From: Leptasterias polaris
Taxonomy: Eukaryota; Echinodermata; Asteroidea; Forcipulatida; Asteriidae
DNA: 64,000 nt
Direction: 5' to 3'
Assembly: GCA_037783415.1 (NCBI GenBank)
Contig: JAZGTN010000025.1
Coordinates: 248,001-312,000 of the forward strand
A model generated the notes under the pieces. That model did no database searches and was not told the DNA's origin. It saw nothing but the letters and a program-made list of their open reading frames with translations. Position 1 is the stretch's first letter. Each line of letters begins with the position of its first letter. This document shows positions 21,837 to 34,282 of the stretch, one piece after another. A program made the translations under genes and the position numbers.

Positions 21837-24800
21837 AAACCAGAGTAAAGCACCAAGCATACAGTGTTTGACCATACACCAGAGTAAAGCACCGACCATA
21901 CAGTGTCTGACCATACACCAGAGTAAAGCACCAAGCACAGTGTTTGACAATACACCAGTGTAAAGCACCAAGCATACAGTGTCTGACCATACACCAGAGA
22001 AAAGCACCAAGCATAAAGTGTTTGACAATACACCAGAGTAAAGCACCAAGCATACAGTGTTTGACCATACACCAGAGTAAAGCACCAACCATACAGTGTT
22101 TGACCATACACCAGAGTAAAGCACCAAGCACAGTGTTTGACAATACACCAGTGTAAAGCACCAAGCATACAGTGTCTGACCATACACCAGAGTAAAGCAC
22201 CAAGCACAGTGTTTGACCATACACCAGAGTAAAGCACCAACCATACAGTGTTTGACCATACACCAGAGTAAAGCACCAAGCACAGTGTTTGACAATACAC
22301 CAGTGTAAAGCACCAAGCATACAGTGTCTGACCATACACCAGAGAAAAGCACCAAGCATAAAGTGTTTGACAATACACCAGAGTAAAGCACCAAGCATAC
22401 AGTGTTTGACCATACACCGGTGTAGGGCACCAAGCATACAGTGTTTGACCATACACCGGTGTAAAGCACCAAGCATACAGTGTTTGACCATACACCAGTG
22501 TAAAGCACCAAGCATACAGTGTTTGACCATACACTAGTGTAAAGCACCAAGCATACAGTGTTTGACCATACACTAGTGTAAAGCACCAAGCATACAGTGT
22601 TTGACCATACACCAGTGTAAAGCACCATGCATACAGTGTTTGACCATACACCAGTGTAAAGCACCATGCATACAGTGTTTGACCATACACCGGTGTAAAG
22701 CACCATGCATACAGTGTTTGACCATACACCGGTGTAAAGCACCAAGCATACAGTGTTTGACCATACACCAGTGTAAAGCACCAAGCATACAGTGTTTGAC
22801 CATACACTAGTGTAAAGCACCAAGCATAGTGTTTGACCATACACCAGTGTAAAGCACCAAGCATACAGTGTTAATGACCATACACCAGTGTAAAGCATCA
22901 TGCCTACACCGTTTGACCATACACCATACACCAGTGTAAAGCACCAATCATACAGTGTTTCATCATACACCAGTGTAGAGCACCATACAGTGTTTGACCA
23001 TACACCAGTGTAAAGCACCAACCATACAGTGTCTGACCATACACCAGAGTAAAGCACCAAGCACAGTGTTTGACAATACACCAGTGTAAAGCACCAAGCA
23101 TACAGTGTCTGACCATACACCAGAGAAAAGCACCAAGCATAAAGTGTTTGACAATACACCAGAGTAAAGCACCAAGCATACAGTGTTTGACCATACACCA
23201 GAGTAAAGCACCAACCATACAGTGTTTGACCATACACCAGAGTAAAGCACCAAGCACAGTGTTTGACAATACACCAGTGTAAAGCACCAAGCATACAGTG
23301 TCTGACCATACACCAGAGTAAAGCACCAAGCACAGTGTTTGACCATACACCAGAGTAAAGCACCAACCATACAGTGTTTGACCATACACCAGAGTAAAGC
23401 ACCAAGCACAGTGTTTGACAATACACCAGTGTAAAGCACCAAGCATACAGTGTCTGACCATACACGAGAGAAAAGCACCAAGCATAAAGTGTTTGACAAT
23501 ACACCAGAGTAAAGCACCAAGCATACAGTGTTTGACCATACACCGGTGTAAAGCACCAAGCATACAGTGTTTGACCATACACCAGTGTAAAGCACCATGC
23601 ATACAGTGTTTGACCATACACCAGTGTAAAGCACCAAGCATACAGTGTTTGACCATACACCAGTGTAAAGCACCAAGCATACAGTGTTTGACCATACACT
23701 AGTGTAAAGCACCAAGCATAGTGTTTGACCATACACCAGTGTAAAGCACCAAGCATACAGTGTTAATGACCATACACCAGTGTAAAGCATCATGCCTACA
23801 CCAGTGTAAAGCATCATGCCTACACCGTTTGACCATACACCATACACCAGTGTAAAGCACCAATCATACAGTGTTTCATCATACACCAGTGTAGAGCACC
23901 ATACAGTGTTTGACCATACACCAGTGTAAAGCACCAAGCATGCAGTGTTTGACCATACACAAGAGTAAAGCACTAAGCATACAGTGTTTGACCATACACC
24001 AGTGTAAAGCACCAAGCATACAGTGTTTGACCATACACCAGTGTAAAGCACCAAGCATACAGTGTTTGACCATACACTAGTGTAAAGCACCAAGCATACA
24101 GTGTTTGACCATACACTAGTGTAAAGCACCAAGCATACAGTGTTTGACCATACACCAGTGTAAAGCACCATGCATACAGTGTTTGACCATACACCAGTGT
24201 AAAGCACCATGCATACAGTGTTTGACCATACACCGGTGTAAAGCACCATGCATACAGTGTTTGACCATACACCGGTGTAAAGCACCAAGCATACAGTGTT
24301 TGACCATACACCAGTGTAAAGCACCAAGCATACAGTGTTTGACCATACACCGGTGTAAAGCACCAAGCATACAGTGTTTGACCATACACCAGTGTAAAGC
24401 ACCATGCATACAGTGTTTGACCATACACCGGTGTAAAGCACCATGCATACAGTGTTTGACCATACACCGGTGTAAAGCACCAAGCATACAGTGTTTGACC
24501 ATACACCGGTGTAAAGCACCAAGCATACAGTGTTTGACCATACACCGGTGTAAAGCACCAAGCATACAGTGTTTGACCATACACCGGTGTAAAGCACCAA
24601 GCATAGTGTTTGACCATACACCAGTGTAAAGCACCAAGCATACAGTGTTAATGACCATACACCAGTGTAAAGCATCATGCCTACACCGTTTGACCATACA
24701 CCATACACCAGTGTAAAGCACCAATCATACAGTGTTTCATCATACACCAGTGTAGAGCACCATACAGTGTTTGACCATACACCAGTGTAAAGCACCAAGC

Positions 24801-25166
24801 ATGCAGTGTTTGACCATACACAAGAGTAAAGCACTAAGCATACAGTGTTTGACCATACACCAGTGTAAAGCACCATGCATACAGTGTTTGGTCACACACC
24901 AGTGTAGAGCACCAACCATACAGTGTTTGATCATACACCAGTGTAGAGCACCAGGGGTCGATTTCACAAAGCACTAAGATCCATCTTAAGATGAGTTATC
25001 AGTATTACCATAGTGATTTGTATTGTGACATCACTCTTTGCTAAGCAACTACGATGGATTTGCAGTTACGATCAATCTTAACTCTTTGTGAAATCGAGCC
25101 CTGGCATAGTGTTTGACCATACACTAGTGTAAAGCACAGAGCATACAGTGTTTCGTCATACATCAG
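21837..25166. repeat. 39-bp minisatellite with higher-order structure
   Basis: About 80 units of ACCAGTGTAAAGCACCAAGC ATACAGTGTTTGACCATAC (39 bp); variants of 35-42 bp. A distinctive block (GTGTTAATGACC...CATCATGCC...GTTTCATCATAC) recurs near 22870, 23762 and 24647, marking ~890-bp higher-order units. As 39 = 13 codons with no stop, frames of up to 659 codons stay open on the minus strand (13-mer YAWCFTLVYGQTL), but these are not genes. Wholly inside a CUL2 intron; interrupted by a MITE at 24951-25104. Confidence 0.95.
24951..25104. repeat. MITE copy 2 (intact), inside the minisatellite
   Basis: 154 bp with 21-bp inverted ends: CCAGGGGTCGATTTCACAA and its inverse ending in CTTTGTGAAATCGAGCCC-TGG, one mismatch. 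Interrupts the 39-bp array, which resumes at 25105. Serves as the empty-site reference for the TTAA insertion in copy 1 (8717-10726). No clear target duplication. Confidence 0.85.
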
Positions 25167-25229
25167 TGCATGGAAAAAACTTAAATTAATTATTTCTAAT
25201 TGAATAAAGTAGATGAAGTTTGATTTAAC

Positions 25230-25429
25230 CTGTGGTTCATGGTCGACCAGCTTGACATCTACCAGTGACTGTATTGTTCTCTGGAGTTCCTTTTCACTTA
25301 ATTGAGTGCTTTCTAGTAGCTCATTGTAACGTAGACATGACTGGCTATTGAACTGCAGTAACACAGCCATCTGAAATGTTGTTGCAGTAACAATGTAGGA
25401 CTTTTTCAGATAGTTCAGTTTGAGTTCAC
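25230..25429 (-). CDS. CUL2: CUL2 exon (ELKLNYLKK...VDHEPQ)
   Basis: 200 bp, phase 1 to 0; acceptor CAATGCCTCAG, donor CAG|GTTAAATC. It completes the split glycine and encodes ELKLNYLKKSYIVTATTFQM, AVLLQFN, a middle part and KELQRTIQSLVDVKLVDHEP. This corresponds to the winged-helix-like part of the cullin homology domain (human [20 protein letters not shown]...TIKSLLDVKMINHD). The 39-bp minisatellite begins only ~65 bp past the donor. Confidence 0.96.
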
Positions 25430-26435
25430 CTGAGGCATTGATAAAATAAATTAAACAATCACATGAATGCATATCACGACTAGATATTAGGACTATATTT
25501 AATTTACATCTAATAAATTAAAAATACAAAAACACATTTGCACTGAAATGGATTTCATTGAAAATGTTCATCTGCATACGGAAAACCTTTATGAAAGTTG
25601 CGATCAATTAAAAAATATATATTTCTGCAAAAAATTGAACAAACTCTTTTTTAAGAGGAGCAAAACACAAACACATTTACTGTATGTAAAATATATATAG
25701 GTACTTGTACTGAAAGGATATTTGACTTTGCTCCCTCATTCGTTCCCTCTTTGGTTATCTCTGAATTTATTGGAGTGAGATTTCAAAGTTGCATTGCCCC
25801 ATTTTTAGCAAAAAGACCAACAATTTTAGAACTTTTCCCATAACGAATGTTGACAATTTTAAAAATGAAAAATACAATTTTACAATTGTGTGAGCCACGC
25901 ATGATACAGAAAATACATGTAACAAACAAATTGTTTGTATATGACAGCTGGTAACATACCATAATGTTCTGTACTTGCAACAGGAATTAAAAATCATTTG
26001 TATCGGTTCACAAATATTTGTATAATAATTATCCATGTCTTTTGTTAGTTCATTTTTTCAAATGAGAGTTTATTATAACTTCCTTGACGAAAGGAAAATA
26101 ACTATATAATTTTTCACTAAAAGAACTTTGCAAAAACATTGGACAATGCCTAGGTTTTTTGTGCAAATTTCATACATACTTACATGGTGTTGGTAAATTG
26201 ACATAAAAACCAAGTTCAGGTCTGAGAACACTCTACTTCCAGAGAAGACATTCAGTGCTAGTGTCATGAGAAAATTTGGTTTTACTTGTATGTTTGCTTT
26301 TTGTTGTTTTTATACAAATTATGTTATGATTCATTTCTTATGTTTGTTATTTATTTTTGTTTACATGTTGCTATCCACAAACTGATTGGCAAGATAATTT
26401 ATTTGATAGTCAGGATAACTGAATAGTTTTCTCAC
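25430..26435. other. CUL2 intron, nothing recognised
   Basis: AT-rich intron; short minus-strand frames at 25767-26036 and 26073-26267 have no motif. Confidence 0.5.
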
Positions 26436-26502
26436 CTGTGCATAAATGATGTAGCCACGTTAGCTTTCTACCTGGATACTTTTCACTGTAGAATTCCTCA
26501 AA
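26436..26502 (-). CDS. CUL2: CUL2 exon (FEEFYSEKYPGRKLTWLHHLCT)
   Basis: 67 bp, phase 0 to phase 1; acceptor ATTCTTTCAG, donor CACAG|GTGAG. Encodes FEEFYSEKYPGRKLTWLHHL then CT plus the first base of Gly. The F--FY---(F/Y)-GR-L-W motif is characteristic of the cullin homology domain. Confidence 0.96.
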
Positions 26503-26544
26503 CTGAAAGAATATTTTAATCACTATATTTTTATTTAACCAGTG

Positions 26545-27570
26545 AGACAGCCCCTGTTTTAACAATTCCATACAAATATTGATTGGGGTTTTAGGGGTTG
26601 AAGCCTCTGTTTCACGTACCTCTAAGTATATTGATTGGGGTTGGAGGGGCTGAAGCCCATGTTTCAACAAACCTCTACACATATTGATTGGGGTTGGAGG
26701 GGCTGAAGCCCATGTTTCAACAAACCTCTACACATATTGATTGGGGTTGGAGGGGCTGAAGCCTCTGTTTCAACAAACCTCTACACATATTGAATTGGGT
26801 TGGAGGGACTGAAGCCTGTTTCAACAAACCTCTACACATATTGATTGGAGTTGGAGGGGCTGAAGACTCTGTTTCAACAAACTTCTACACATATTGAATA
26901 AGGTTGGAGGGGCTGAAGCCTCTGTTTCAACAAACCTCTACATATATTAATTGGGGTTGGAGGGGCTGAAGCCTCTGTTTCAACAAACCTCTAAACATAT
27001 TGATTGGGATTGGAGGGGCTGAAGCCTCCGTTTCAACAAACCTCTACACATATTAATTGGGGTTGGAGGGGCCGAGGCCCATGTTTCAACAAACCTCTAC
27101 ACATATTGATTGGGGTTGGAGGGGCTGAGGCCCATGTTTCAACAAACCTCTACACATATTGATTTGGGTTGGAGGGGCTGAAGCCTCTGTTTCAACAAAC
27201 CTCTACACATATTGGTTGGGGTTGGAGGGGCTGAAGCCTCTGTTTCAACAAACCTCGTAAGTATATTGATTGGGGTTGGAGGGGCTGAAGCTCATGTTTC
27301 AACAAACTTCTACATATATTGATTGGGGTTGGAGGGGCTGAAGCCTACATTTCATTAAACCTCTACACAAATTGATTGGGGTTGGAGGGGCTGAAGCCTG
27401 TTTCAACAAACCTCTACACATATTGATTGGAATTGGAAGGGCTGAAGCCTGTTTCAACAAACCTCTACACATATTGATTGGAATTGGAAGGGCTGAAGCC
27501 TGTTTCAACAAACCTCTACACATATTGATTGGAATTGGAAGGGCTGAAGCCTGTTTCAACAAACCTCTTT
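26545..27570. repeat. 51-53-bp minisatellite
   Basis: About 20 units, consensus TTGATTGGGGTTGGAGGGGC TGAAGCC(TC)TGTTTCAACA AACCTCTACACATA. Most units are 53 bp; the last four (27400-27570) are 51 bp with GGAATTGGAAGGG, and there the frame stays open. Lies between two CUL2 exons, starting within 50 bp of the acceptor at 26502. Confidence 0.93.
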
Positions 27571-27671
27571 GAAGACTAAAAAGTCGGTGTGAACATGTTT
27601 TGTTCTTTGCTTATTTTTAAATAATTGTAGAACAATTCTTTGTTTTAAACTAAGAATATAAACTTACTCAC

Positions 27672-27749
27672 CTTACTAACACTCTGCTCCAATTCTTGTG
27701 GGATTGCAAATGGTGTGAGTGTGGATTGGCCAAGTGGCCATGAGCCAGT
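27672..27749 (-). CDS. CUL2: CUL2 exon (TGSWPLGQS...ELEQSVSK)
   Basis: 78 bp, 26 codons, phase 0; acceptor TTCTTGCAG, donor AAG|GTGAGT. Encodes TGSWPLGQSTLTPFAIPQEL then EQSVSK, matching the cullin motif TxxxWPL...IPxEL. It lies 181 bp from the previous exon, one of the few short introns here. The next intron holds the 53-bp minisatellite. Confidence 0.96.
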
Positions 27750-27930
27750 CTGCAAGAACAAAATCAACCAACATATAGAAATAGCAACTCATTTGGCTAG
27801 ATACAAATAAAAGCGAAATGCTGAGTGAATGTTTTCTTGCACACCACAGTAATTCAGATGGAAATGTTTCTAAAGACAATTCACAACATGATGAACAGGT
27901 GATAATCAAAGTACTTATTAACAAACTTAC

Positions 27931-28077
27931 TGTTAAAACGTAAATAGAGAAGTTGACAGCAAGGTCCACTTGCTTTGACTGACAGAAGGTGTTGAAGTTT
28001 GTATTGAGTCCTTCACTGATTCCAATGTCTGTAAACATTCTATGAAGCTTGTTGGTGAACTCATAACCAAAGGCTTG
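27931..28077 (-). CDS. CUL2: CUL2 exon (QAFGYEFTNKL...IYVLT)
   Basis: 147 bp, 49 codons, phase 0; acceptor GTGCTTTTAG, donor ACA|GTAAGT. Encodes QAFGYEFTNKLHRMFTDIG, a variable loop (SEGLNTNFNTF), then VDLAVNFSIYVLT. It matches cullin-2 QACGYEFTSKLHRMYTDM...ISFQIYVLQ. Cullin homology domain, four-helix bundle to alpha/beta region. A 14-kb intron separates it from the preceding exon at 42218. Confidence 0.96.
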
Positions 28078-28800
28078 CTAAAAGCACAAATTAATTAATG
28101 CATTTCAGTCAGTTGATTAAAAATAAACAATCCACATTCAATTCAGCATAAAGCATTTAATTATAGTATTCATATATATTTGCTATTACTCACTAGATCT
28201 TAGGTTTAACACAAATATCACAGGCTTCTAGCAAACTTTCCTTGTCTAAACATCGTAATCCCATTGGATTTACATAACACATACAGCAATAGAGGTGCCA
28301 GCCCATTATCAATCTCAGTTTAGCCATTAAATGTTACTCTAGCATCAGGTATTTTTGAACTCTCTCAGACAATTTTGTGGACAAACCTATATTGATTCTT
28401 ATTTCTATCACAATGGACGGTGAATTGTTTTTGCAAAAATTAGTTAGTGGCCTGAAATTTCGACCCTAGCAGAGCCTTTCTCGAAGGCTAAATGACAACA
28501 CAACACACATAAACATGTAAACAAGTGTAACAAGAGCAGTCACATGGAAATACATGAATAGAGAGAGAGAGAGAGAGAGAGAAGCAGAAAGCATTCAGAA
28601 AAAGCAGTGGGTATACAGGGATAAGGGAGACAAAAGGGGGGGGGGGTTATGGAGGGAAGGGGCTGGCTTGAACACAAGAAGTTGGAAACACAAAGAACAA
28701 AATGAAAGGTTGGAAGAGGGAGAAAAAGTAAATGATTAGTAAATAAGGCAGACTAAAAATGCTGATATCTGTGGGGTAAAGGAGCAGGCAAAGACAAAAG
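28078..28800. other. CUL2 intron with (GA)n at 28561-28582
   Basis: Intronic; contains a pure (GA)11 microsatellite and a G-run at ~28637-28646. The plus-strand frame at 28554-28739 merely translates this purine-rich stretch. Confidence 0.7.
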
Positions 28801-28804
28801 GTTG

Positions 28805-29079
28805 TTAGTCATTTCCTTCTTGGATGTTCAAACCATGGGGCTGAGTGGTCTTCATGCGCCTTATCCAAAGTTTTTCCCTACTCAGACGGACAGTCTCTCT
28901 GCAGTTACCTAGTGCCTCAATACCCTGTAAATTCATGTCAGAAATGGAGTGATTAGGAAGATTGAAGTGGTGTCCTACAGCTTTTGGGTGTTGACTGTGG
29001 ATCTGTGGCCGTAGAAATGCCTCTTGAGTGTGGTTCTTGTTTCACCTATATATATTGAACACCACAAACTCTGCAAGAT
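28805..29079 (-). pseudogene. Penelope-like element, GIY-YIG domain part
   Basis: Minus-strand frames give SCRVCGVQYI, then YIGETRTTLKRHFYGHRST, HHFNLPNHSISDMNLQGIEA and LWIRRMKTTQPHGLN, stop at 28805-28807. This is the C-terminal GIY-YIG endonuclease of Penelope-like retroelements. One or two small frameshifts. It is the continuation of the element whose RT part lies at 39350-41741; the two are separated by the Helitron-like cluster. Confidence 0.85.
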
Positions 29080-29279
29080 ACTAGGCATTAGCTGTTCCGT
29101 GTATTATTGTTTTGCTTCGATTAAGTGCTTCAAAGCTTTAAAGTTGGTCTGATTTCAAGATAGAAGACTCTTGACCTTTGACAGGCCCTTTTTCACTTAA
29201 GTGTGCCTAAAAACCTAAACCTGGTCTTCATTCTGATACTGAATCGAAAGGAGCTTTTAAACCAGAAATAAAGGTCAAC

Positions 29280-29640
29280 ATGGGGTCATGGTAACCCTTG
29301 TCTAACATTTAATACTCAAAGGGTTTATAACTGAAAAGAAATTGAAAATCGGTTGTGTAGTTCTTGAGATATGGTCTCACTTCCAGTTGACCCGGAAGTA
29401 AAGGTCAACATAGGGTCAAGGTTACCCAAGGCAAATCTCCAATGCCCAAGGAGTCTATAACTAAAAATAGTTTGAAAATCGGTTGTGTAGTTCTTGAGAT
29501 ATGGTCCCACTTCCGGTTGACCCGGAAGTTAAGGTCAACATGGGGTCACGGTTACCTTAAGGCTAATCTCCAATGCCCAAGAAGTCTATAACTGAAAAAA
29601 GTTTGACGATCGGTTGTAAAAAATTACATTGAGAGTTAAG
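29280..29640 (+). repeat. ~130-bp tandem repeat in E1, about 3 units
   Basis: Unit contains AAGGTCAACATGGGGTCACG, GTTACCCAAGGCTAATCTCC, AATGCCCAAGGAGTCTATAA and CTTGAGATATGGTCCCACTT followed by CCGGTTGACCCGGAAG. Short frames of MGPYLKNYTTDFQ type are translations of this repeat. Confidence 0.9.
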
Positions 29641-32539
29641 TTCATGTACTAAGCTTCGATTTGATAAAGGATCTAACTCTTTCATATTTACGCTTTAGGA
29701 TATTAGGTCACATGCAAGGTTGTGTAAACAGGTTTTTTTACTTGAAATTTTGTTTATGAAACTGCTGTTACACGGGTCACCAACTGTTTCAGAAACGGTA
29801 TGTTGACAAAAAATAACCGTGAATGCTCAGGCTTATACGTAAGCCTCCGACGGTTACACGGTTAAGTGACAGATCTTACGGTTAAACATTTACATTTGTA
29901 CGTTTCGGATAAACTTTGAAAAATTCACTTAAAAAGTGTCGCGTAATGCTGACCATAATAACTGTGATCACGATTTTCATAGCACAATATCCCATAAAAC
30001 ACACACACATATCATTCCCAATTTACAGACTCGTAGTCTTTGTTATTTTAATACAACTGTGCGTGCAGCAATATTTGTGAGAAACATTGAACACTAGGGG
30101 GCGTTCCACAACAATTCGATTGCGAATGCTCGCTTTTGCAGGGTGATTGCGCAAAGTCAAAATTCTACAATGAAGAATGAAGACACAATGTTTTTGATCA
30201 CATGTCGGTTGTGTAAACAGGTTTTTTTACTTGAAATGTTGTTTATGAAACTGCTGTTACACGGGTCACCAACTATAGTGTTTCACAAGCGGTTACACGT
30301 TTAAAGAAAATAAGCCTGTGACGGTTACACGGTTAAGTGACAGATCTTACGGTTAAACGTTCACATTTGTATGGTCCGGATAAACGTTGAAAAATTCACT
30401 TGAAAAGTGCTGCAAAATGCTGACCATAATAATTGTGATCTCGATTTGCACAGCAAACGATCCCATACCACACACACCCATATTGTTCCAATTTACAGGC
30501 TTAAGTCTTTGTTATTTCATTACTTTGCGTGCGACATTAGTTGCAAGAAACATTGAACGCTAGAGGGCGTTCCACAACAAATCGATTGCACGGTTACCCA
30601 GTTAACCAAACGATAATCCTGTTAATTGTTTAAATGTTTACGGTTAGGTCAGCGTAAACAAATTAACTTGAAAAGTGCTGCGATATTGTGACCATTACTT
30701 TGCGTGCGGCATTAGTTGCAAGAAACATTGAACGCTAGAGGGCGTTCCACAACAAATCGATTGCACTTTTATTTTGCAGGGTGATCTTTTATTTTGCAGG
30801 GTGATTGCGCAAAGTAAAAATGCTGTGATTAAGACCCAATGTTTCTGATCGTTTGAGTGGTTGTGTTAATGGGTTTTTTGTTCATGAAACGCGTGTTACC
30901 AACCATTTCAGAAATGGTTTCACAATTACAAAAACAACTGTAAATGCTCAGGCTTTGTAAGCCTGCCTGTGACGGTCACACGGTTAATCATCCGACCCTT
31001 GCTCTATGATCCGATCAACCGGTTAAACATCTACATTATTACGGTTCGGATAAATGTTTAAAAATCAGCCTCAAAAAGTGTAGCGAAATTTCGACCATAA
31101 TAAATGCGAACGGTTACACATCTTAACTGACCGTTTCAGAAATGATTACGAGTTTACTAAAAAATAGCCGTAAATTCATGTAAAGCTAAATACTGTTGTA
31201 TTTAAATCGTAATTGTAACAATTGTTCTACCCTGAAATGCCAATCGAGTATGTTATATTTGTTTAGGCTAAAACAGTAAATTCATATGGGATACGAGTGT
31301 ATTGTAATTTTGTCTCTTCACACCCCCAAATCCAACACTGACCGTTTAGCCATGGAAAAACTAATTTCTCTTTACCACACCTTTCCTCAATCAGCTCTTT
31401 TTATTGCTAAAACATATCGTTTTCTGGCGAACAGGACCCGAGCGCAGACAAGTCTACCACGCCGGCAAAATCGCCTAAAACACGGCGAAATGTTTTCGTC
31501 GTTCATGCTGAAACCTGAATAACGACCTATCTGAGCGACACGACGCTCAGACATCAACAATTTTTCTCGATTTTTGTGAATGAACGTAGACTTGTGTCAG
31601 TCGGCGACAGGAATGATGACTCTATGTATATTCTACAAAAACGGCAACAACACGGGTCATAAATGGGTTTAGGACTTGAACGAGACTTGAACGAGTCTAA
31701 GAAATCCAAGAAAGAGCACCGTTAAACTCGTATAGCGCCCTCAATATTTCAATTCTCGATTCTTGTGAACAAACGTAAACTTGTGTCAGTCTGCGACAGT
31801 AATGCATCTCTATGTATATTCTACAAAAAACGCAACAACACGAAACGCAACAACACGGGTCATAAACGGGTCGCGGACTTGAACGAGTTTAAAATTTGAA
31901 TCCATTCCGTAAATAAACACATATCAAATTCTAGGCAGAGCAACCACGGCGTTCAATTTGCTTGAGAATGACAATGTTTTAATAAGTTTTGATGCTTTTA
32001 AACTGACCGTCAAAAAAATCTTTCTTGTTTTAAGAAAATTTGTGTAATCTAGAACGTTAAATTTGACCTTAATTGAAAAATCATTTTTCCTGAGAAGTCG
32101 GATTTGTTTTCACTATTTCCATTTGTTTTGTACAAGGGCGAAAATGCACAATAAATGACGTCATTGTGACGTCGTCCGTAATTTTAGGCCGGAAGGCACA
32201 TCTACAGTACCCCAGAAGTCTAAAATTGAAAAAAGTTTGACGATCGGGGGTATACTTTTTGAGATATGGTGCTAACAAGGTTGGCTAATTAAATATTCAC
32301 CTCGCTGTTAAGTGACTAATTAATTAAGAATTTTAAAAAAAAATTACATTTTGAGTTAAGTTTATGTACTAAGCTTCAATTTGATATAAGATCTAACTCT
32401 TTCGTATTTACGCTTTAGGATATTAGGCTTAAACAAAAAATGTGTGCAATTGCTATGGGGATTTAGGTGGAAACAAAGAATAACTAGACATTAGGTGTTT
32501 GTGAACAAACACAAAGCTGTTCCGTGTATTATTGTTTCG

Positions 32540-33510
32540 CTCAAAGGGTTTATAACTGAAAAGAAATTGAAAATCAAGTGTGTAGTTCTTGAGATATGGT
32601 CCAACTTCCGGTTGACCTGGTAGTAAAGGTCAACATGGGGTCACGGTTACCAAAGGCTAATCTCCCATGCCCAAGGAGTCTATAACTGAAAAAGTTTCAA
32701 AATCGGCTGTGTTATTCTTGAGATATGGTCCCAATTCCGGTTGACCCATAGGTAAAGGTCAGAATGGGGTCACGGTTACCCAAGGATAATCTCCAATGCC
32801 CAATGAGTCTATAACTGAAAAAAGGTTTGAAAAACGGTTGTGTAGTTCCTGAGATATGGTCCCACTTCCGGTTGACCCGGAAAGAAAGGTCAACATGGGG
32901 TCACGGTTAGCCCAGGCTAATCTCCAATGACCAAGGAGTCTATAACTGAAAACAGTTTGAAAAATGGTTGTGTAGTTCTTGAGATATGGTCTAACTTCTG
33001 GTTGACCCGGAAGCAAAATTCAACATGAGGTCACGGTAACCCAAGGCTAATCTTCAATGCCCAAGGAGTCTATAACTGAAAAAAGTTTGAAAATCGGTTG
33101 CATAGTTCTTGAGATATGGTCCCACTTCCGGTTGACCCAGAAGTAAAGGTCAACTTGGGGTCACGGTTACCCAAGGCTAATCTCCCATGCCCAAGGAGTC
33201 TATAACTGAAAACAATTTGAAAATCGGTTGTGTAGTTCTTGAGATATGGTCTCACTTCCGGTTGACCCAGAAGTAAAGGTCACCATGGGGTCACGGTTAC
33301 CCAAGGCTAATCTCCAATGCCAAAGGAGTCTATAACTGAAAAAAGTTTGAAAATCGGTTGTGTTGTTCTTGAGATATGGTCCCACTTCCGGTTGACCCAT
33401 AGGTAATGGTCAACATGGGGTCACGGTTACCCAAGGCTAATCTACAATGCCCAAGGAGTCTATAACTGAAAAAAGTTTAAAAATCGGTTGTGTAATTCTT
33501 TAGATATGGT
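32540..33510 (+). repeat. ~130-bp tandem repeat in E2, 7-8 units
   Basis: Same unit as in E1, E3 and E4; ~85-90% alike by eye. Copy number varies between elements (3, 7-8, 3, 4), as expected for length-variable cores. Confidence 0.9.
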
Positions 33511-33799
33511 GCTTATAAGGTTGGCTAATTAAATATTCACTATTGGCTAATTAATTAAGAATTTTAACATTTTTTACATTTAGAGTTAAGTTCATGTACT
33601 AAGCTTCAATTTGATATATGATTTAACTCTTTCGTATTTAGGCTCTAGGATATTAGGCTTAAAGAAAAAACGTGTACAAATGCTATGGGATTTAGGGTGG
33701 AAACAAAGAATAATAATAATAACTAGACATTAGGTGTTTGTTTACAAACAAGAAGCTGTTCCGGTTTTCTGATTCATAAACAAAAATTAACAACCAAAT

Positions 33800-34180
33800 A
33801 AAGGTCAACATGGGGTCGATCATGGTAACCCTTGTCAAACATTTACTGCCCAAAGAGTCTATAACTGAAAAAAGTTTGAAAATCGGCCGTGTAATTCGTG
33901 AGATATGGTCCCACTTCCGGTTGACCCGGAAGTTAAGGTCAACATGGGGTCACAGTTACTCAAGGCTAATCTCCCTTGCGCAAGGAGTCTATAACTGAAA
34001 AAAGTTTGAAAATCGGCTGTGTAATTCTTGAGATATGGTCCCACTTCCGGTTGACCCGGAAGTTAAGGTCAACATGGGGTCACAGTTACTCAAGGCTAAT
34101 CTCCCTTGCCCTAGGTATCTATAACTGAAAAAGGTTTGAAAATCGGCTGTGTAATTCTTGAGATATGGTCCCACTAATTA
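33800..34180 (+). repeat. ~130-bp tandem repeat in E3, 3 units
   Basis: Same family; the last unit is cut off after GATATGGTCCCACT and runs into the E3-specific TTAATTAA region. Confidence 0.9.
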
Positions 34181-34208
34181 AATATTCACCTCGCTGTAAA
34201 TGGGCTAA

Positions 34209-34282
34209 TTAATTAAGAATTTTTAAAAAAATTACATTGAGAGTTAACTATCAATGTAATTTTTTTTTAAATTCTTAATTAA
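34209..34282. repeat. 32-bp-arm snapback palindrome in E3
   Basis: TTAATTAAGAATTTTTAAAA...ACATTGA at 34209-34240 is mirrored by TCAATGT...TTCTTAATTAA at 34251-34282 around a 10-base centre. E1 and E2 have only one arm at the equivalent place, so the second arm arose by local inverted duplication. Confidence 0.8.

Noticed and set aside
21777..24876. Very long minus-strand open frames (up to 659 codons) made of YAWCFTLVYGQTL / CLVLYTGVWSNTV repeats
   Set aside because: They are translations of the 39-bp minisatellite (13 codons per unit, open in several frames at once), lie in a CUL2 intron, and show no codon-level conservation.
21837..25166. CRISPR-like look of the repeated array
   Set aside because: Units are directly adjacent with no unique spacers, in a eukaryotic intron; the same holds for the 53-bp, 83-bp, 119-bp and 70-bp arrays.
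29325..34174. Repeated ~61-codon minus-strand frames of the type MGPYLKNYTTDFQ...SGSTGSGTISQEL
   Set aside because: These are translations of the ~130-bp tandem repeat shared by the Helitron-like elements, open by chance in one frame.
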